Below, piece by piece: positions 9,897 through 20,425 of a DNA stretch of 64,000 nucleotides. Source of the stretch: Treponema denticola ATCC 35405 (GTDB taxonomy: Bacteria > Spirochaetota > Spirochaetia > Treponematales > Treponemataceae); NCBI RefSeq assembly GCF_000008185.1, contig NC_002967.9:1736001-1800000 (forward strand). Reading direction: 5' to 3'. The stretch's first letter is position 1. Every line of letters begins with the position of its first letter. A program made the translations under genes and the position numbers. The notes beneath the pieces were generated by a model. The model was not told where the DNA came from and did no database searches. It saw only the letters and a program-made list of their open reading frames with translations.

Positions 9897-10655
9897 TTAA
9901 GCTTCACCGTTTCCCAAATTAAAAGAAGGTTTATCGTCAACAAGTTCCAAAAAGAGCTTTTCAAGAGAAGCATTTTCTCCTCTTTTTTCACGTAATTCCT
10001 GTAAAGAACCTTCAAACATAATTTTACCGGCATTTATAATTGCGAGCCTGTCACAAAGTTTTTCGGCGACCTCCATAACATGGGTAGAAAAGAAAACGAC
10101 CTTTCCTGCATCGGCTCTTTCTCTCATAATTTCTTTTAAGGAAAATGCTGATTTAGGATCCAAGCCGACCATGGGCTCATCCAAAATCCAAACAGGAGGG
10201 TCTGATAAGAGGCTTCCGGTAACCAAAAGTTTTTGCTTCATTCCGTGAGAAAAACTTCCTATGCTCCCGTTTAAAGCATCATTTATTCCGAAAAGTTTAG
10301 TGTATTTTTCTATTCTTTCTTGTCTTACATCGGCAGATACCCCATAAACGTCCCCTATAAAATTTAAGTATTCTGCAGCTTTTAACTGAGAAAAAAGCTC
10401 GGGGTTATCGGTAACATAGCCTATCCTGCGCTTTGCTTCCATAGGATCTTCAGCTATATTTACACCGTCAACGATTATCGATCCTGAATCCGGATTAAGG
10501 ACTCCGGTTATCATTTTAATTGTAGTTGTTTTTCCGGCTCCGTTCGGCCCCAAAAAACCGAAGATTTCGCCGTTTTTTACGTTTACCGAAATACAGTCTA
10601 CAGCTTTTGTTTTAGAAGAGCCGTAGGCCTTTGAAACATTTGAAATTTCAATCAT
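9897..10655 (-). CDS. ABC transporter ATP-binding protein
   Basis: Nucleotide-binding subunit that powers the permease encoded next to it. All motifs are visible: Walker A GPNGAGKTTTIKM, a signature-loop variant SHGMKQKL, Walker B VWILDEPMVGLD and the H-loop FFSTHVMEV. It is 252 residues long and closest in style to the CcmA/Nod-type exporters that pair with ABC-2 permeases. GGAG six bases before the ATG sets the start. It follows the HD-domain gene by 17 bases and may be co-transcribed with it. Confidence 0.92.
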   Translation of the reverse strand: MIEISNVSKAYGSSKTKAVDCISVNVKNGEIFGFLGPNGAGKTTTIKMITGVLNPDSGSIIVDGVNIAEDPMEAKRRIGYVTDNPELFSQLKAAEYLNFIGDVYGVSADVRQERIEKYTKLFGINDALNGSIGSFSHGMKQKLLVTGSLLSDPPVWILDEPMVGLDPKSAFSLKEIMRERADAGKVVFFSTHVMEVAEKLCDRLAIINAGKIMFEGSLQELREKRGENASLEKLFLELVDDKPSFNLGNGEA

Positions 10656-10672
10656 AAATTCTCCACCCCCCT

Positions 10673-11257
10673 TTATCTTGCCTTGCGCATTTTCTTTACT
10701 CTTTCTTCAAGATAACCGCACTCAACCAAATATTGCCTGCGGGAAACCACCAAGGCCATAAGCTCCTTGTACATTTCAAAATTAACTTCCAAAGCTATAG
10801 GAAAAATATAGAGTTCGGTTTCATTGCAATAGCGTTCAATAAATTCGGAATCCGTTACGAAGCCTAAACTTATCATATTGCTTATTCTGTCGGCACATTT
10901 TAAAATTTTAGCCTTTTCTGATCCGTTTTTTATTATATTTTTTAGGTACTCGGTTTTTTCTTGACCTTTTTTCTTTGTAACTTCCAAAACAAGTTCATAA
11001 ACCTGTCCCGATTCGGAATCAATACTTAAAATTTCGTTTACATTAAAATCTTCGATATCTTCTATAACATCATGGATTAAAGAAGCCTTTAAAAGAACAC
11101 TGTCGATGTATCCATAGTCTATAAGAATAGCCATAGTATCTACCTGATGCCGGAACATATTGCCTCCTGCATGACGAGCCTTTCCGATTAAGGCGGTAGC
11201 AACCTGCATGTAAGGAGCAAGATAAATTCCTTTTAATACTCCTAAATCTCTTGTCAA
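10673..11257 (-). CDS. HD-domain phosphohydrolase resembling the SpoT hydrolase half
   Basis: A 194-residue HD-superfamily protein. Metal-binding residues are visible: the HQVDTM histidine, LIHDVIED (the HD pair) and ADRISNM. The layout matches the hydrolase half of RelA/SpoT proteins without the synthetase, so it may cleave (p)ppGpp or another nucleotide; this is inference. I chose the TTG at 11257 because AAGGAG sits six bases upstream. A GTG at 11290 would add 11 residues, but it lies inside a palindrome cluster and has no ribosome-binding site. A consensus promoter and palindromes lie just upstream, suggesting regulated expression. Confidence 0.72.
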   Translation of the reverse strand: MTRDLGVLKGIYLAPYMQVATALIGKARHAGGNMFRHQVDTMAILIDYGYIDSVLLKASLIHDVIEDIEDFNVNEILSIDSESGQVYELVLEVTKKKGQEKTEYLKNIIKNGSEKAKILKCADRISNMISLGFVTDSEFIERYCNETELYIFPIALEVNFEMYKELMALVVSRRQYLVECGYLEERVKKMRKAR

Positions 11258-11272
11258 CGCAAACTCCTTATT

Positions 11273-11307
11273 GCTATCAAAAGATAGCACGCTATCCTTT
11301 TGATAGC
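11273..11307 (-). promoter_or_regulatory. tandem palindromic operator candidate
   Basis: Two adjacent palindromes, GCTATC-AAAA-GATAGC (11273-11288) and GCTATC-CTTTT-GATAGC (11291-11307), are separated by AC. The two units are also inverted copies of each other. They lie between the promoter at 11328-11357 and the chosen TTG start, in the expected 5' untranslated region. This could be a repressor operator or an RNA hairpin controlling the HD-domain gene. Confidence 0.55.
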
Positions 11308-11327
11308 ACTTACCATGATAACTATGG

Positions 11328-11357
11328 ATTATACTAAAATAAAAAGTTTAGTGTCAA
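11328..11357 (-). promoter_or_regulatory. consensus sigma-70 promoter for the HD-domain gene
   Basis: Minus strand TTGACA (11357-11352), an 18-base spacer and TATAAT (11333-11328). Both hexamers are perfect. Transcription would start near 11321 and read through the tandem palindromes into the HD-domain gene and perhaps on into the ABC exporter pair. Confidence 0.75.
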
Positions 11358-11496
11358 GAAGGGGAAAATATCGAATTATGGAAAATACAAATACCAAGAG
11401 TCTAGATAATCAGTGTTTACCTAAATGTTTTCAAGCTGAACCTATTCTGAATGTGGTTAGTCTTGGAGCCTAGGCAGGCTGCAGCCCTCCCTTAAT

Positions 11497-12363
11497 CTAG
11501 ATCCTTTCAATTTCATCTTTACTGAGACTTGTCATTTTCATAATAAAATCGATTTCACAATTTGCTTGTTTCATAAGCTTTGCCGTTTCAAGTTTTGTTT
11601 GGTAAGAGCCATCGGCAAAACCTTGTTCAATACCTTCTTGATAACCTACATGTTTCCAAGAAGCCTTATCGTGTTCATATTTCATGCGATTTTCATATAG
11701 CCACTTTTCTTTTGGGCTCATTTCCATTACTTCTATTGTTTCATTTGCCTTTGCCATCATTTCTGAACTTTCTGCTAACATTTTTCTTACCTCCGGATTA
11801 TCAGTTTTAATAAATTTCAGCCAGTTGTAAAGTTTCTTTTTCTTTTCGTCCTGTTCAAAGCTTTCTTGTTGTTCTTTAACTTTGGCTAAGTTTAAAAAGT
11901 GGATTTCAAGCTCATCGGAAAGCCTGTCGTTTATGTGCTTTTCTATCACATTATACTCACTGTGAATAAGATTGTTCAAATCAAAACCTTCGCCCACTAT
12001 GTTTATTGTAATACATTTCGGCAGTTTTGTATACACTTCGCTTGTTTTTAAGTTTTCCGTATACATTTTAGCCCAGTAAAAGATGGTTCTTTGAACAAAC
12101 TCGCTGTTCCATCTGTTTTGAATTTCGATGTCGATAATTGTATTGTTTTTTAGGCGTAATTTTACATCTAAGACACCGGTTTTATCGCTTATCAAATCTT
12201 TATGGAGCTCCTTATCCAAAAGCTCCAAACCTGCGATGTCTTCAGGTTGAATGTCTAAGATACATTTCAACAAATCCTGAAGAACATCTTTATTTTCTTC
12301 TACTCCGAAGACTCTTTTAAAAGCGTAGTCGTTGCGGAGGGTGATTTTAAATAGCTTCTTCAT
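11497..12363 (-). CDS. Rpn-family PD-(D/E)XK nuclease / putative transposase
   Basis: Recombination-promoting nuclease-type protein of 288 residues. The N-terminus LRNDYAFKRVFGVEENKDVL and the core GVLDVKLRLKN followed by IDIEIQN give the D...ExQ catalytic signature of the family. The C-terminus has the usual charged tail, including GYQEGIEQGFADG. These genes are often multicopy and lie in variable regions. This copy stands alone between an HD-domain gene and a lipoprotein gene and looks intact. A fragment of a similar gene lies at 41885-41936. The start ATG at 12363 has a weak AGAGG upstream. Confidence 0.85.
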   Translation of the reverse strand: MKKLFKITLRNDYAFKRVFGVEENKDVLQDLLKCILDIQPEDIAGLELLDKELHKDLISDKTGVLDVKLRLKNNTIIDIEIQNRWNSEFVQRTIFYWAKMYTENLKTSEVYTKLPKCITINIVGEGFDLNNLIHSEYNVIEKHINDRLSDELEIHFLNLAKVKEQQESFEQDEKKKKLYNWLKFIKTDNPEVRKMLAESSEMMAKANETIEVMEMSPKEKWLYENRMKYEHDKASWKHVGYQEGIEQGFADGSYQTKLETAKLMKQANCEIDFIMKMTSLSKDEIERI

Positions 12364-12483
12364 TTTTACCTCTCATAGCAATTATTTAAAAGAGAAAATT
12401 TTTTCCCCTTTCATAATTATTGTAGAGAATATTTGAAGTTAATAGCAAAAATTTTAAAAAGAATTAAATTTTATTCGTGCGGA

Positions 12484-12504
12484 GGGAAGGGGTATCCCCT
12501 TCCC
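12484..12504 (-). terminator. hairpin after the lipoprotein gene
   Basis: Nine-base arms GGGAAGGGG and CCCCTTCCC surround a TAT loop, unusually GC-rich for this region. It lies 24 bases past the stop of the lipoprotein gene on the minus strand. There is no strong T-run, so it may stabilise the transcript end rather than terminate by itself. Confidence 0.5.
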
Positions 12505-12527
12505 TTTCAATATAGATTAAACAACCA

Positions 12528-13316
12528 TTAAGGAAAAACTGCGGGCAGAGCTGTACCTTTCGGGATAAAGATTTCAAAGGTACCGGAAACAAAGGTGTTT
12601 GTGTTGTCATATTTTAAAATTCTCTTGTAATACACTCCGGCATCAGTGCCTTTTACGAATAACTGCGGTGAACCCTTCCAGGTTTCCGTAACCATCATAT
12701 TTTCCTGATCCTTCCTGTAATATGTGAAAGTTTCAACTTCATTATCGTCCACCCATTTTGTTTTTAACGAATCGGATTTTACAGCGGCAAAAAATTGCTT
12801 GGTATATGTAGGCATACCGGTAGTAGAAGGAGCTTTCGGCAATATTTTTCCAGCATTTGATTCAAGGGATCCTGTAATCGTTAAATCTTCAGGAAATTTA
12901 ATACCTTCTTCAACCGATAATCCGGGCTGAATCTCACAACGGCCGCCGCTTTTAAGCGTAATTTTAATTGTGCGAAAGCCATATCCGTTTAAATAAAAAA
13001 TCCCCTGCCAAACATCACCGTCCATACTTTTTGCGTCAAGATAGTATTCTGGGCTTGTAAGATATTTGGCGGCCCCTACAGTTTCTTTTTTAAGAGTAAC
13101 ACTGTTTTTGCCTAATCCTGCAAAGTGCTTTTGAAAATTATTTTCGTTGCTCTTGATTGTCAGCTTCGTATTGTCCGAATTCCATGAGTATGTTCCGTAA
13201 GAACCTAAAAGAAATTGGTCAACAATTTTTTGTCCGTCAAATTGACAAGCAGTACAAAGCAAAACCATCCCAACAACAACCGCAGCTGCTGCTACGGTAA
13301 AACTTAATTTTTTCAT
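12528..13316 (-). CDS. putative lipoprotein, function unknown
   Basis: A 262-residue protein with an N-terminal hydrophobic signal ending in LLCTAC, a relaxed spirochete-style lipobox, so it is probably anchored as a lipoprotein. The mature part is polar and beta-rich with no motif I recognise (YFAVKS-like and WKGSPQLFVKG stretches). The ATG at 13316 has GGAG seven bases upstream. An earlier in-frame start at 13355 would place 13 polar residues before the signal and is rejected. The leader upstream is full of hairpins and contains a short overlapping reading frame. Confidence 0.7.
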   Translation of the reverse strand: MKKLSFTVAAAAVVVGMVLLCTACQFDGQKIVDQFLLGSYGTYSWNSDNTKLTIKSNENNFQKHFAGLGKNSVTLKKETVGAAKYLTSPEYYLDAKSMDGDVWQGIFYLNGYGFRTIKITLKSGGRCEIQPGLSVEEGIKFPEDLTITGSLESNAGKILPKAPSTTGMPTYTKQFFAAVKSDSLKTKWVDDNEVETFTYYRKDQENMMVTETWKGSPQLFVKGTDAGVYYKRILKYDNTNTFVSGTFEIFIPKGTALPAVFP

Positions 13317-13456
13317 TTTGTTTCTCCAATAAAAACTTTTTGCAGCAAATAGCAATTTGCGAAAAAAGTTTTTTCACGCAGTTTGTTTACAAACTGCATA
13401 CAATAATGCGACGTTTGCCGAAAGGCAAACTCGGCAGATAAACAGAGAGGCACCAT
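13313..13456 (-). CDS. possible 47-residue leader peptide overlapping the lipoprotein start
   Basis: An ATG at 13456 opens a frame of 47 codons that ends in TGA within the ATGA at the lipoprotein start, the arrangement used for translational coupling. The peptide begins MVPLCLSAEFAFRQ and ends VFIGETK. It resembles nothing I recognise. A strong AAGGAGG (13485-13479) is 22 bases upstream, too far for normal initiation unless the hairpin between them is folded. It may be coincidental. Confidence 0.25.
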   Translation of the reverse strand: MVPLCLSAEFAFRQTSHYCMQFVNKLREKTFFANCYLLQKVFIGETK

Positions 13457-13471
13457 TTGTGCCGAACTGTT
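13331..13471 (-). promoter_or_regulatory. cluster of four stem-loops in the lipoprotein leader
   Basis: Successive inverted repeats: a long stem 13331-13373 (AAAAACTTTTT with an inner GCAAAT/ATTTGC); 13378-13397 (nine-base arms GCAGTTTGT/ACAAACTGC); 13413-13430 (GTTTGCC/GGCAAAC with a four-base loop); and 13449-13463 (GGCAC/GTGCC) inside AACAG/CTGTT (13441-13471). They fill the transcript between the promoter and the lipoprotein start. A structured regulatory leader is likely. Confidence 0.5.
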
Positions 13472-13501
13472 TATCACACCTCCTTATCAATAACTAATAT
13501 A

Positions 13502-13530
13502 ATAATACTCAATTTATCTTATTTTATCAA
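13502..13530 (-). promoter_or_regulatory. promoter for the lipoprotein gene
   Basis: Minus strand TTGATA (13530-13525) and TATTAT (13507-13502) with a 17-base spacer, each one or two bases off consensus. The predicted transcript would carry an approximately 180-base leader with AAGGAGG near its 5' end. Confidence 0.5.
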
Positions 13531-13587
13531 GCATAAGGAGCAAGGTATTTCACACTTTATAAATTGTAAGAGACATTTCACACTTAC

Positions 13588-16500
13588 TCACTTCGTTTCA
13601 TCCGGGTGAAGGCCGGGTTTTGCGTTGGCGAGAAGGAGTTTTAAACGGTTGAGCTGGTTTACTTCGCTGGCGCCGGGGTCAAAGTCGATAGCCGAAATAT
13701 TTGCCTCGGGGTAACGGCGGCGCAATTCCTTTATCATACCTTTTCCGGTTACGTGATTTGGAAGGCAGGCAAAGGGCTGAACACAGGCAATATTTGAAAC
13801 GCCCGAATGAATGAGCTCTATCATTTCGGCAGTTAAAAACCAGCCCTCCCCGGTAACATTTCCAAGCTGTAAAATTCCGTCAACCGAATCGGCCAATCTG
13901 TATATACTCTCAGGAGAAGTAAAACGCTTACTCTTATTTAAAGCTTTTTTTATGGGCCTTCTGTATCTTTCCATTACCCAGATACCAAGCTTTGCAAAGA
14001 GGCGTTTTTTAAACGAGTAATCGAGATAGGTATTTTGATAGATACCCGAAATAGAAGAATAAAGGAAAAAATCTAAAAGATCGGGAACAACGCATTCCGC
14101 CCCTTCCCTTTCAATGGTACTGAAAATATCGTTATTTGCGGCAGGATGGAATTTAACCAATATTTCTCCTACTACACCTACACGCGGTTTTCTAATATTT
14201 TTTAAGGGTAGATTATCGAACTCGCGTACAATGCCGTTTATAATCTCCTTATATTTTTTTGGAGACATTTTTTTTATAGCATCCTTGATAAGGACGGCAT
14301 ATTTTTTATATATTTCGTTTGCAGAACCGGGAACTTTTTCGTAGGGACGTGTACGATAAAGCACCCTCATTAAAAGGTCGCCGAGACACATAGCTTGAGC
14401 GACCCTGTGTAAAACAGGGAGCTTTAATTTAAAGCCGGGATTTTTTTCGATGGACTGGGCACTTATACCTATTACCGGAACAAAGCCCAAGCCTGCATCT
14501 ATGAGGGCACGCCTTATAAAGCCTATGTAGTTTGTGGCTCGGCAGCCTCCCCCTGTTTGGGTAATAGCCAGAGCTGTGGTGCGTAAATCATAACGGCCCG
14601 ATTTTAAAGCAGCTATCATCTGACCTGCAACTATGATTGCAGGATAGCAAGCATCATTGTTTATATACTTTAAGCCGTATTCAACGGCAGTTTGATCTAT
14701 ATCGGTAAGGATCTCAAGGTTATAACCGGAATGAGAAATAGCTGCCCCTATAAGGTCAAAATGAATGGGAGACATTTGAGGTGCCAGAATGGTGTACCGT
14801 TTTTCCATCTCTTTTGAAAAAACTATGCGCTCATAGGCTGCCGATTTTTTGCTTAAAATAAGCCTGCTTCTTTTCCTTTCCTTTACGGCAGCCAATAGGC
14901 TTCTTACCCTTATCCTTACAGCACCCAGATTAGAGCCCTCATCTATTTTTATAAGGGTGTACATTTTTCCCTTGGATTCTATTATTTCCTGCACTTGATC
15001 GGCTGTTACCGCATCCAAGCCGCAGCCGAAACTGGTAAGCTGTATAAATTCCAAATCATCTTGAGTTGAGGCAAAATTCCCCGCCCTGTATAAGCGGTTG
15101 TGATAGCTCCATTGATCCACAACACGTAAGGGTCGTTCTATTTTTCCCAAGTGAGCTACGGAATCTTCCGTCAAAACTGCAAGACCTAAACCGTTGAGCA
15201 TCTCAGGGATGCCGTGGTTTATTTCAGGGTCAAGATGATAGGGGCGTCCTGCAAGCACAATACCTTTTAGATTTTTTTCCTTCATTAAACGCAATACTTC
15301 TTCGCCTTTTTCTTCCGTTTCTTTTTTAAAATTATTTTCCTCTTCCCAAGCGGAATTGACGGCATCCCTTATCTCTTCAAAACTTATCGAAAACTTTGTA
15401 CCCAATTCTTCATAAAGACGGTCAATTAAACGGTGTTTATCGTAATATGGTAAAAATGGATTTAGATAAATTATATTCGCGTCCTGCCTGAGAACATCAA
15501 TATTGTTTTTTAAGACTTCAGGATAACTTGTAACAATGGGACAGTTATAATGATTTCCGGCCCCCTCATCTTCTTTTTTTTCGTATGGAATACAGGGGTA
15601 GAAGATATTTTTTACTCCTAATTTTAAGAGAGCTTCGATATGCCCGTGGGCAATCTTCGCAGGATAACAAACCGATTCGGAAGGAATAGATTCGAGCCCC
15701 ATCTCATAAGTTCCCCGTGTAGAGCGAGGAGAAATTCTAACCGAAAAACCAAGTTCCGTAAAAAAGGTAAACCAGAACGGATAGTTTTCGTACATGTTTA
15801 AAACCCTTGGAATTCCAATCTCGCCTCTGGGTGCATCATTTTTAGGAATGGGCTTATATTTAAAAAGCCTCTTATACTTCCAGTCAAAGAGGTTGGGTAT
15901 ATCTTTTTTGTTTACTGTTTCGTGATCCTTAGCGGAAACTTGAGATGAACATTCTTCAAGGCCACTGTTCTTATCAAGCTCGGCACCCCTTTCACACCTG
16001 TTTCCCGTGATAAAACGGCGTTTTACTCCGGATATGTCGAAGGTATTTACAGTCAAAAGACAGTTGTTGGGGCATTTGGGACAGCGTAATAAGTCAAGCT
16101 TTACCTTAAAATTTTCCAAGCCTTCCATATCGGCAATATTTGATCTTATTTTTCCTTCGGAAAGATTTTCTTCTTGAAGGTCATGCCATTGGTCTTTTGC
16201 AATTAAGGCGGCTCCATAAGCCCCCATAAGCCCTGCAACATCGGGGCGGACAGCCTGCCTTCCCGAAACAAGCTCAAAGGCACGCAAAACCGCATCATTA
16301 TTAAATGTTCCGCCCTGCACTATTACCTTACTTCCTACCTCGGATGCATCGCGCAATTTAATAACCTTAAAGAGGGCATTTTTTATAACGGAATAAGAAA
16401 GACCCGAAGAAATATCTCCTACGGAAGCTCCTTCTTTTTGAGCCTGCTTAACACGGCTGTTCATAAAGACAGTACACCTTGTACCTAGGTCTACCGGTTT

Positions 16501-18090
16501 TTCTGCAAGAAGGGCTTTGGTTGCAAACTCGCTTATGTTCATTCCGAGGGAGCGGGCAAAATTATCTAAAAAGCTTCCGCAGCCAGAGGAACAGGCCTCA
16601 TTTAGCTGAATAGAACTTATCGCTCCGTTTTTCATGCGGAGGCATTTCATATCCTGTCCGCCTATATCCAAAAGGAAATCCACTCCGGGCAAAAAGAATT
16701 CTGCGGCACGGTAGTGTGCGATTGTTTCAACTTCTCCGGCATCCACACCTAAAGCTGCCTGAAAAAGGCTTTCTCCATATCCTGTAGAAACAGATCGGGC
16801 TATAAAGGCCTTTGGAGGAAGTATCTTATAGAGGTCTTTTAAAACCCTTACAGCAAGTTCGACGGGGTTTCCCGCATTTACATCATAAAAACGCCATAGG
16901 ATTTTTCCGTCCCCATCGATTAAAACGGCCTTGGTTGTAGTTGAGCCTGCATCAAGCCCTAAAAATACAGGTCCCGAAGCACCGGAAATATCGGCTGAGG
17001 GAGCCATTTCCTTTGCGTGTCTTATTCTAAAACTTTCAAGTTCTTCTTCATTTTTAAAAAGAGGAGGCAGGCGCTGAACCTCAGTCATCTCTGAAGAAGC
17101 TATCTTATAAATATCTTTTTTAAATTGAGAAAGTTTTATAAAATGAGGTTTAGCTGTAGGCTCTTCTTCAAAAATAAGAGGCGCTTTGTTTTCTTCTTTT
17201 TTTAAGGAGGTTTTAAATTGAGCTTTTTTTAGATCCAATGGAACCTGCGGCTGAAAGGGAGAGCTTGAAGCCTTAGGTATATTAGAGCTTCCTGCAGCAC
17301 TTAAGGCAGCTCCCATGGCTACAAAGAGCTCGGAATTTTCAGGCGTAATAATTTCGTCATCTTTAAGTTTTAAGGTTTCGATAAACCTGTGCCTTAGCTG
17401 ATCTAAAAAGTGTAAGGGGCCTCCTAAAAAAGCGACCTTTCCGCGGATAGGTTTACCGCAGGCAAGACCCGAAATAGTCTGGCTTACAACAGCTTGAAAG
17501 ATACTTGCTGCTATGTCCTCTCTTTTTGCACCCTCGTTTATAAGGGGCTGAACATCGGTTTTGGCAAAGACCCCGCAGCGGGCGGCTATCGGATAGATGG
17601 TCTGAGCTTTTTTTGCAAGCTCGTTTAAACCAAGAGCATCGGTTTCCAAGAGGGCAGCCATCTGGTCTATAAAGGAACCCGTACCGCCTGCACAGGTACC
17701 GTTCATTCTTTGTTCGATATTGGCGTGCTCAAAATAGGTAATCTTTGCATCTTCGCCGCCGAGTTCTATAATAACATCGGTTTGAGGAATTATCTTACGA
17801 ACAGCCGCAGTAGATGCTACGACTTCTTGAATAAAGGGAATTTTAAGCCAGTGCGATACGGCAAGGCCTCCGGATCCGGTTACGATGAGGGATAGCTCCA
17901 CATCTTCGCCGTATTTTTTTTCGACGGCTTCAACGGCAAGCTCGCACACGGATATAATAGTCGTTCTTATATCGGCTCTGTGTCTTTGATATTTACTGAA
18001 CAAAACCGTCCCGTCAGTTTCCAAAACAACTACCTTTACTGTAGTCGAGCCGACATCTATTCCGAATCGCAGCACACTCTCTCTATTCAT
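13588..18090 (-). CDS. 2-hydroxyacyl-CoA dehydratase activator-type ATPase fusion
   Basis: A 1500-residue member of the BadF/BadG/BcrA/BcrD-related family. It has two activator ATPase modules: module 1 starts with [13 protein letters not shown] and carries [14 protein letters not shown]; module 2 (about residue 375 on) starts with [12 protein letters not shown] and carries [14 protein letters not shown]. The cysteines in these loops normally bind a [4Fe-4S] cluster between subunits. A CPKCPNNC knuckle follows at about 680, then a long dehydratase-like region of the DUF2229 type. Homologs activate radical dehydratases, but the substrate of these giant fusions is unknown. It probably lies upstream of nothing related. 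The start has a weak ribosome-binding site. Confidence 0.85.
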   Translation of the reverse strand: MNRESVLRFGIDVGSTTVKVVVLETDGTVLFSKYQRHRADIRTTIISVCELAVEAVEKKYGEDVELSLIVTGSGGLAVSHWLKIPFIQEVVASTAAVRKIIPQTDVIIELGGEDAKITYFEHANIEQRMNGTCAGGTGSFIDQMAALLETDALGLNELAKKAQTIYPIAARCGVFAKTDVQPLINEGAKREDIAASIFQAVVSQTISGLACGKPIRGKVAFLGGPLHFLDQLRHRFIETLKLKDDEIITPENSELFVAMGAALSAAGSSNIPKASSSPFQPQVPLDLKKAQFKTSLKKEENKAPLIFEEEPTAKPHFIKLSQFKKDIYKIASSEMTEVQRLPPLFKNEEELESFRIRHAKEMAPSADISGASGPVFLGLDAGSTTTKAVLIDGDGKILWRFYDVNAGNPVELAVRVLKDLYKILPPKAFIARSVSTGYGESLFQAALGVDAGEVETIAHYRAAEFFLPGVDFLLDIGGQDMKCLRMKNGAISSIQLNEACSSGCGSFLDNFARSLGMNISEFATKALLAEKPVDLGTRCTVFMNSRVKQAQKEGASVGDISSGLSYSVIKNALFKVIKLRDASEVGSKVIVQGGTFNNDAVLRAFELVSGRQAVRPDVAGLMGAYGAALIAKDQWHDLQEENLSEGKIRSNIADMEGLENFKVKLDLLRCPKCPNNCLLTVNTFDISGVKRRFITGNRCERGAELDKNSGLEECSSQVSAKDHETVNKKDIPNLFDWKYKRLFKYKPIPKNDAPRGEIGIPRVLNMYENYPFWFTFFTELGFSVRISPRSTRGTYEMGLESIPSESVCYPAKIAHGHIEALLKLGVKNIFYPCIPYEKKEDEGAGNHYNCPIVTSYPEVLKNNIDVLRQDANIIYLNPFLPYYDKHRLIDRLYEELGTKFSISFEEIRDAVNSAWEEENNFKKETEEKGEEVLRLMKEKNLKGIVLAGRPYHLDPEINHGIPEMLNGLGLAVLTEDSVAHLGKIERPLRVVDQWSYHNRLYRAGNFASTQDDLEFIQLTSFGCGLDAVTADQVQEIIESKGKMYTLIKIDEGSNLGAVRIRVRSLLAAVKERKRSRLILSKKSAAYERIVFSKEMEKRYTILAPQMSPIHFDLIGAAISHSGYNLEILTDIDQTAVEYGLKYINNDACYPAIIVAGQMIAALKSGRYDLRTTALAITQTGGGCRATNYIGFIRRALIDAGLGFVPVIGISAQSIEKNPGFKLKLPVLHRVAQAMCLGDLLMRVLYRTRPYEKVPGSANEIYKKYAVLIKDAIKKMSPKKYKEIINGIVREFDNLPLKNIRKPRVGVVGEILVKFHPAANNDIFSTIEREGAECVVPDLLDFFLYSSISGIYQNTYLDYSFKKRLFAKLGIWVMERYRRPIKKALNKSKRFTSPESIYRLADSVDGILQLGNVTGEGWFLTAEMIELIHSGVSNIACVQPFACLPNHVTGKGMIKELRRRYPEANISAIDFDPGASEVNQLNRLKLLLANAKPGLHPDETK

Positions 18091-18109
18091 AACACCAACC
18101 GATTTTAAA

Positions 18110-19591
18110 TTATAATTTTATATCCATATCCTTATCCAATGGATATATGGGGCGCGGAGTTTGAGGATAATCCAATGTTTCCAAAACCTCGTTTGAACAG
18201 CCCTTAGATTCCGCCAATATTGCCCTCTTTGCTATTTTTTGAAAACAGGGTTCCAAATAGCCCAGCTTTACGATAACTATACAATAATCCTCTGCATTTA
18301 CATCTAGGGCAGGCAAAAGCTCTTCATCCCCGAAGCCTATGTGATTTGAGGTTAAAACTATTATTGTCTCTCCCATTTCGACAAGGGCTAAACGGGAATT
18401 ATAAACGCCATAGTTTTCTACAAGTTTTAAGACCCTTACAGCGCAAGGAATTTTTTTGCCGTTAATTTTATCCCATGTTCCGCCTATAGTTATTTCCAGG
18501 GAAGCACCCTCCCCTGCCTCAAAGCATTTTTCAACGGCAACCTTATCGAAAAATCCCGAATAGAGCACCTTGGTGGGAAGATCCTTTAAAGCTTCTTTTT
18601 GTTTTAAAAGAGCCTCAAAGCACTCGGTAGAATCTCCGGTAGAACCGGCTGTAGGATTATCGCCCGAATCCGAGACAAAGACAGGACCTTCTTTATTTTG
18701 CATTACCGATTCTATAGCGGTTTTTATTGAAGTAAAAGAATCATAATGTTCTACCTTAAATTTAAAATTATGACGCTCGGCCCAAAATTCTTTAGCTATT
18801 TTTAAGGCAGCCCTATCTGCAAGGCCTTGATCGTTTAAGGCCGTTGTTACTATGGTTACGCCGTTATCCTTGCTGTCTGCCCATGGGAAGCCCAAAAGAA
18901 CTGATGCTGCAAGTAAGCCTTCTTCTTTTTCAGCCTCAACGCATGAAGCTATTAAGCTTTTCATAGGCTCTGCAGCGGTTTCGCTTTTTTCGCCTGCTAC
19001 CAGCATTGGGATTTTTACCCTTCCTATACAAAGCTTATTTGAAGCGTCCAAAGCCTTTTTTAAAAGCTCCGCTGCATGAACTCCCGTTTCATAACAGTCA
19101 ATATGGGGGGCGGTTTTATAGCCTACAATGCCGTCACAATACCTAATCATCTCGTCGGTTACCGTAGCATGCATGTCGAGGGCTGTCGTTAAAGGAATAC
19201 GGGGAAGTTTTTCACGGATAGCCTTTAAAAGGTCGCCTTCTGCAGGCCCTATGTTTTGAACCTTTAAGGAACCGTGAAGACCTAGACAGATGCCGTCAAT
19301 CGGGGCATCCAAAAGAGCCTTATCTATATAAGCTAAAAAATCTTTTTTAAGTTCGGTGTATAGATTATAATCAACCAAGCCGTTCGGCACAGCCCTTGCA
19401 ACTACGGCAGGTACTACCTCCCAGCCCCATTTTTGAATGGTCTCAATAATTCCCGTAGAAGAATAATAGGGCTTTAAGCCTTCGGTTAAAACATCTTCTC
19501 CTCTAAAAATAACAAAGTCTTCAATCCCCGTAATAATGGGGTTAAAGCTATTCGACTCATGATTTATACATCCTACTAAAATTCGCTTCAT
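18110..19591 (-). CDS. M81 family metallopeptidase (MlrC-like)
   Basis: A 493-residue protein of the MlrC/microcystinase C family, predicted zinc-dependent amidohydrolases of the cytoplasm. The start [16 protein letters not shown], the middle [12 protein letters not shown] with [16 protein letters not shown], and [14 protein letters not shown] are typical. The physiological substrate in spirochetes is unknown; peptides or amides are likely. It lies 14 bases after phosphoglycerate mutase and 19 bases before the large activator ATPase on the same strand, so the three may be co-transcribed. Confidence 0.88.
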   Translation of the reverse strand: MKRILVGCINHESNSFNPIITGIEDFVIFRGEDVLTEGLKPYYSSTGIIETIQKWGWEVVPAVVARAVPNGLVDYNLYTELKKDFLAYIDKALLDAPIDGICLGLHGSLKVQNIGPAEGDLLKAIREKLPRIPLTTALDMHATVTDEMIRYCDGIVGYKTAPHIDCYETGVHAAELLKKALDASNKLCIGRVKIPMLVAGEKSETAAEPMKSLIASCVEAEKEEGLLAASVLLGFPWADSKDNGVTIVTTALNDQGLADRAALKIAKEFWAERHNFKFKVEHYDSFTSIKTAIESVMQNKEGPVFVSDSGDNPTAGSTGDSTECFEALLKQKEALKDLPTKVLYSGFFDKVAVEKCFEAGEGASLEITIGGTWDKINGKKIPCAVRVLKLVENYGVYNSRLALVEMGETIIVLTSNHIGFGDEELLPALDVNAEDYCIVIVKLGYLEPCFQKIAKRAILAESKGCSNEVLETLDYPQTPRPIYPLDKDMDIKL

Positions 19592-19605
19592 TTTATGCTA
19601 TTACC

Positions 19606-20349
19606 TTATTTCTTTTTTCCTTGATTTGCAACTGCATTTATTTTAGCATTGATTTTCTCTTGATCTCCAAGGTAGCGTTTACTAAGAACCTTAAAATTCT
19701 TATCGAATTCGTAAACCAAAGGAACGCCTGTCGGAATATTTACCGAGATTATTTCTTCATCGCTTAAATTTTCAAAATATTTAACCAAGGCCCTGAGGGA
19801 ATTACCGTGGGCTGTGATAAGAATCCTTTTTCCTTCTAGCATTTGAGGTTTTATAGTCTTTTCAAAAAAAGGAACGGCTCTGGCTATGGTATCTTTTAAG
19901 CTTTCGGTTAAGGGGAGCTCTGATTTTTCAATACCCCTGTACTGTTCCTGCAAATAGGGGCAGCGCTTATCTCCTTCTTCCAAAACGGGAGGAGCAATAT
20001 CAAAGGAACGGCGCCAAATTTTTACCTGATCTTCTCCGTATTTTTCGGCTGTTTCCGCCTTGTTTAGGCCCTGCAAGCCCCCGTAATGCCTTTCATTAAG
20101 TTTCCAAGTTTTTATGACAGGAAGCCATTCTCTATCCATCTGGCTTAAAATATAATTGAGGGTATGAATTGCTCGTTTTAGATAGGATGTATAGCAAATA
20201 TCGAAGTCAAAACCTTCTTTTTTTAAATAGGTTCCGCCTTCTTTTGCTTCTTCTACACCCTTTTCGCTTAAATCGACATCCGTCCAGCCGGTAAATAAAT
20301 TAAGCTTATTCCATTCACTTTCACCATGCCTTACCAAAACCAATCTCAT
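19606..20349 (-). CDS. gpmA: 2,3-bisphosphoglycerate-dependent phosphoglycerate mutase
   Basis: Glycolytic interconversion of 3- and 2-phosphoglycerate. The phosphohistidine motif [18 protein letters not shown] is at the start. [14 protein letters not shown] and the second histidine in [11 protein letters not shown] are present, and the length, 247 residues, is that of dPGMs. AGGAG seven bases before the ATG fixes the start. It is first in a minus-strand run with the M81 gene and the activator ATPase. The other glycolytic gene in the window (pgk) is 13 kb away. Confidence 0.97.
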   Translation of the reverse strand: MRLVLVRHGESEWNKLNLFTGWTDVDLSEKGVEEAKEGGTYLKKEGFDFDICYTSYLKRAIHTLNYILSQMDREWLPVIKTWKLNERHYGGLQGLNKAETAEKYGEDQVKIWRRSFDIAPPVLEEGDKRCPYLQEQYRGIEKSELPLTESLKDTIARAVPFFEKTIKPQMLEGKRILITAHGNSLRALVKYFENLSDEEIISVNIPTGVPLVYEFDKNFKVLSKRYLGDQEKINAKINAVANQGKKK

Positions 20350-20425
20350 ATTAAGACTCCTACTATGTGAAGATAGTATCTAATATAATAAATAGTGTCA
20401 AGAGAGCGTATTATATGTGTTTCAC

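Noticed and set aside
11379-11474. Plus-strand 31-codon frame starting MENTNTKSLDNQ between the HD-domain and Rpn genes
   Set aside because: AAGGGG is too far from the ATG, no promoter on that strand, and no recognisable product.
13313-13530. A known riboswitch class in the lipoprotein leader
   Set aside because: The stems do not match any riboswitch layout I know; described only as structured leader.
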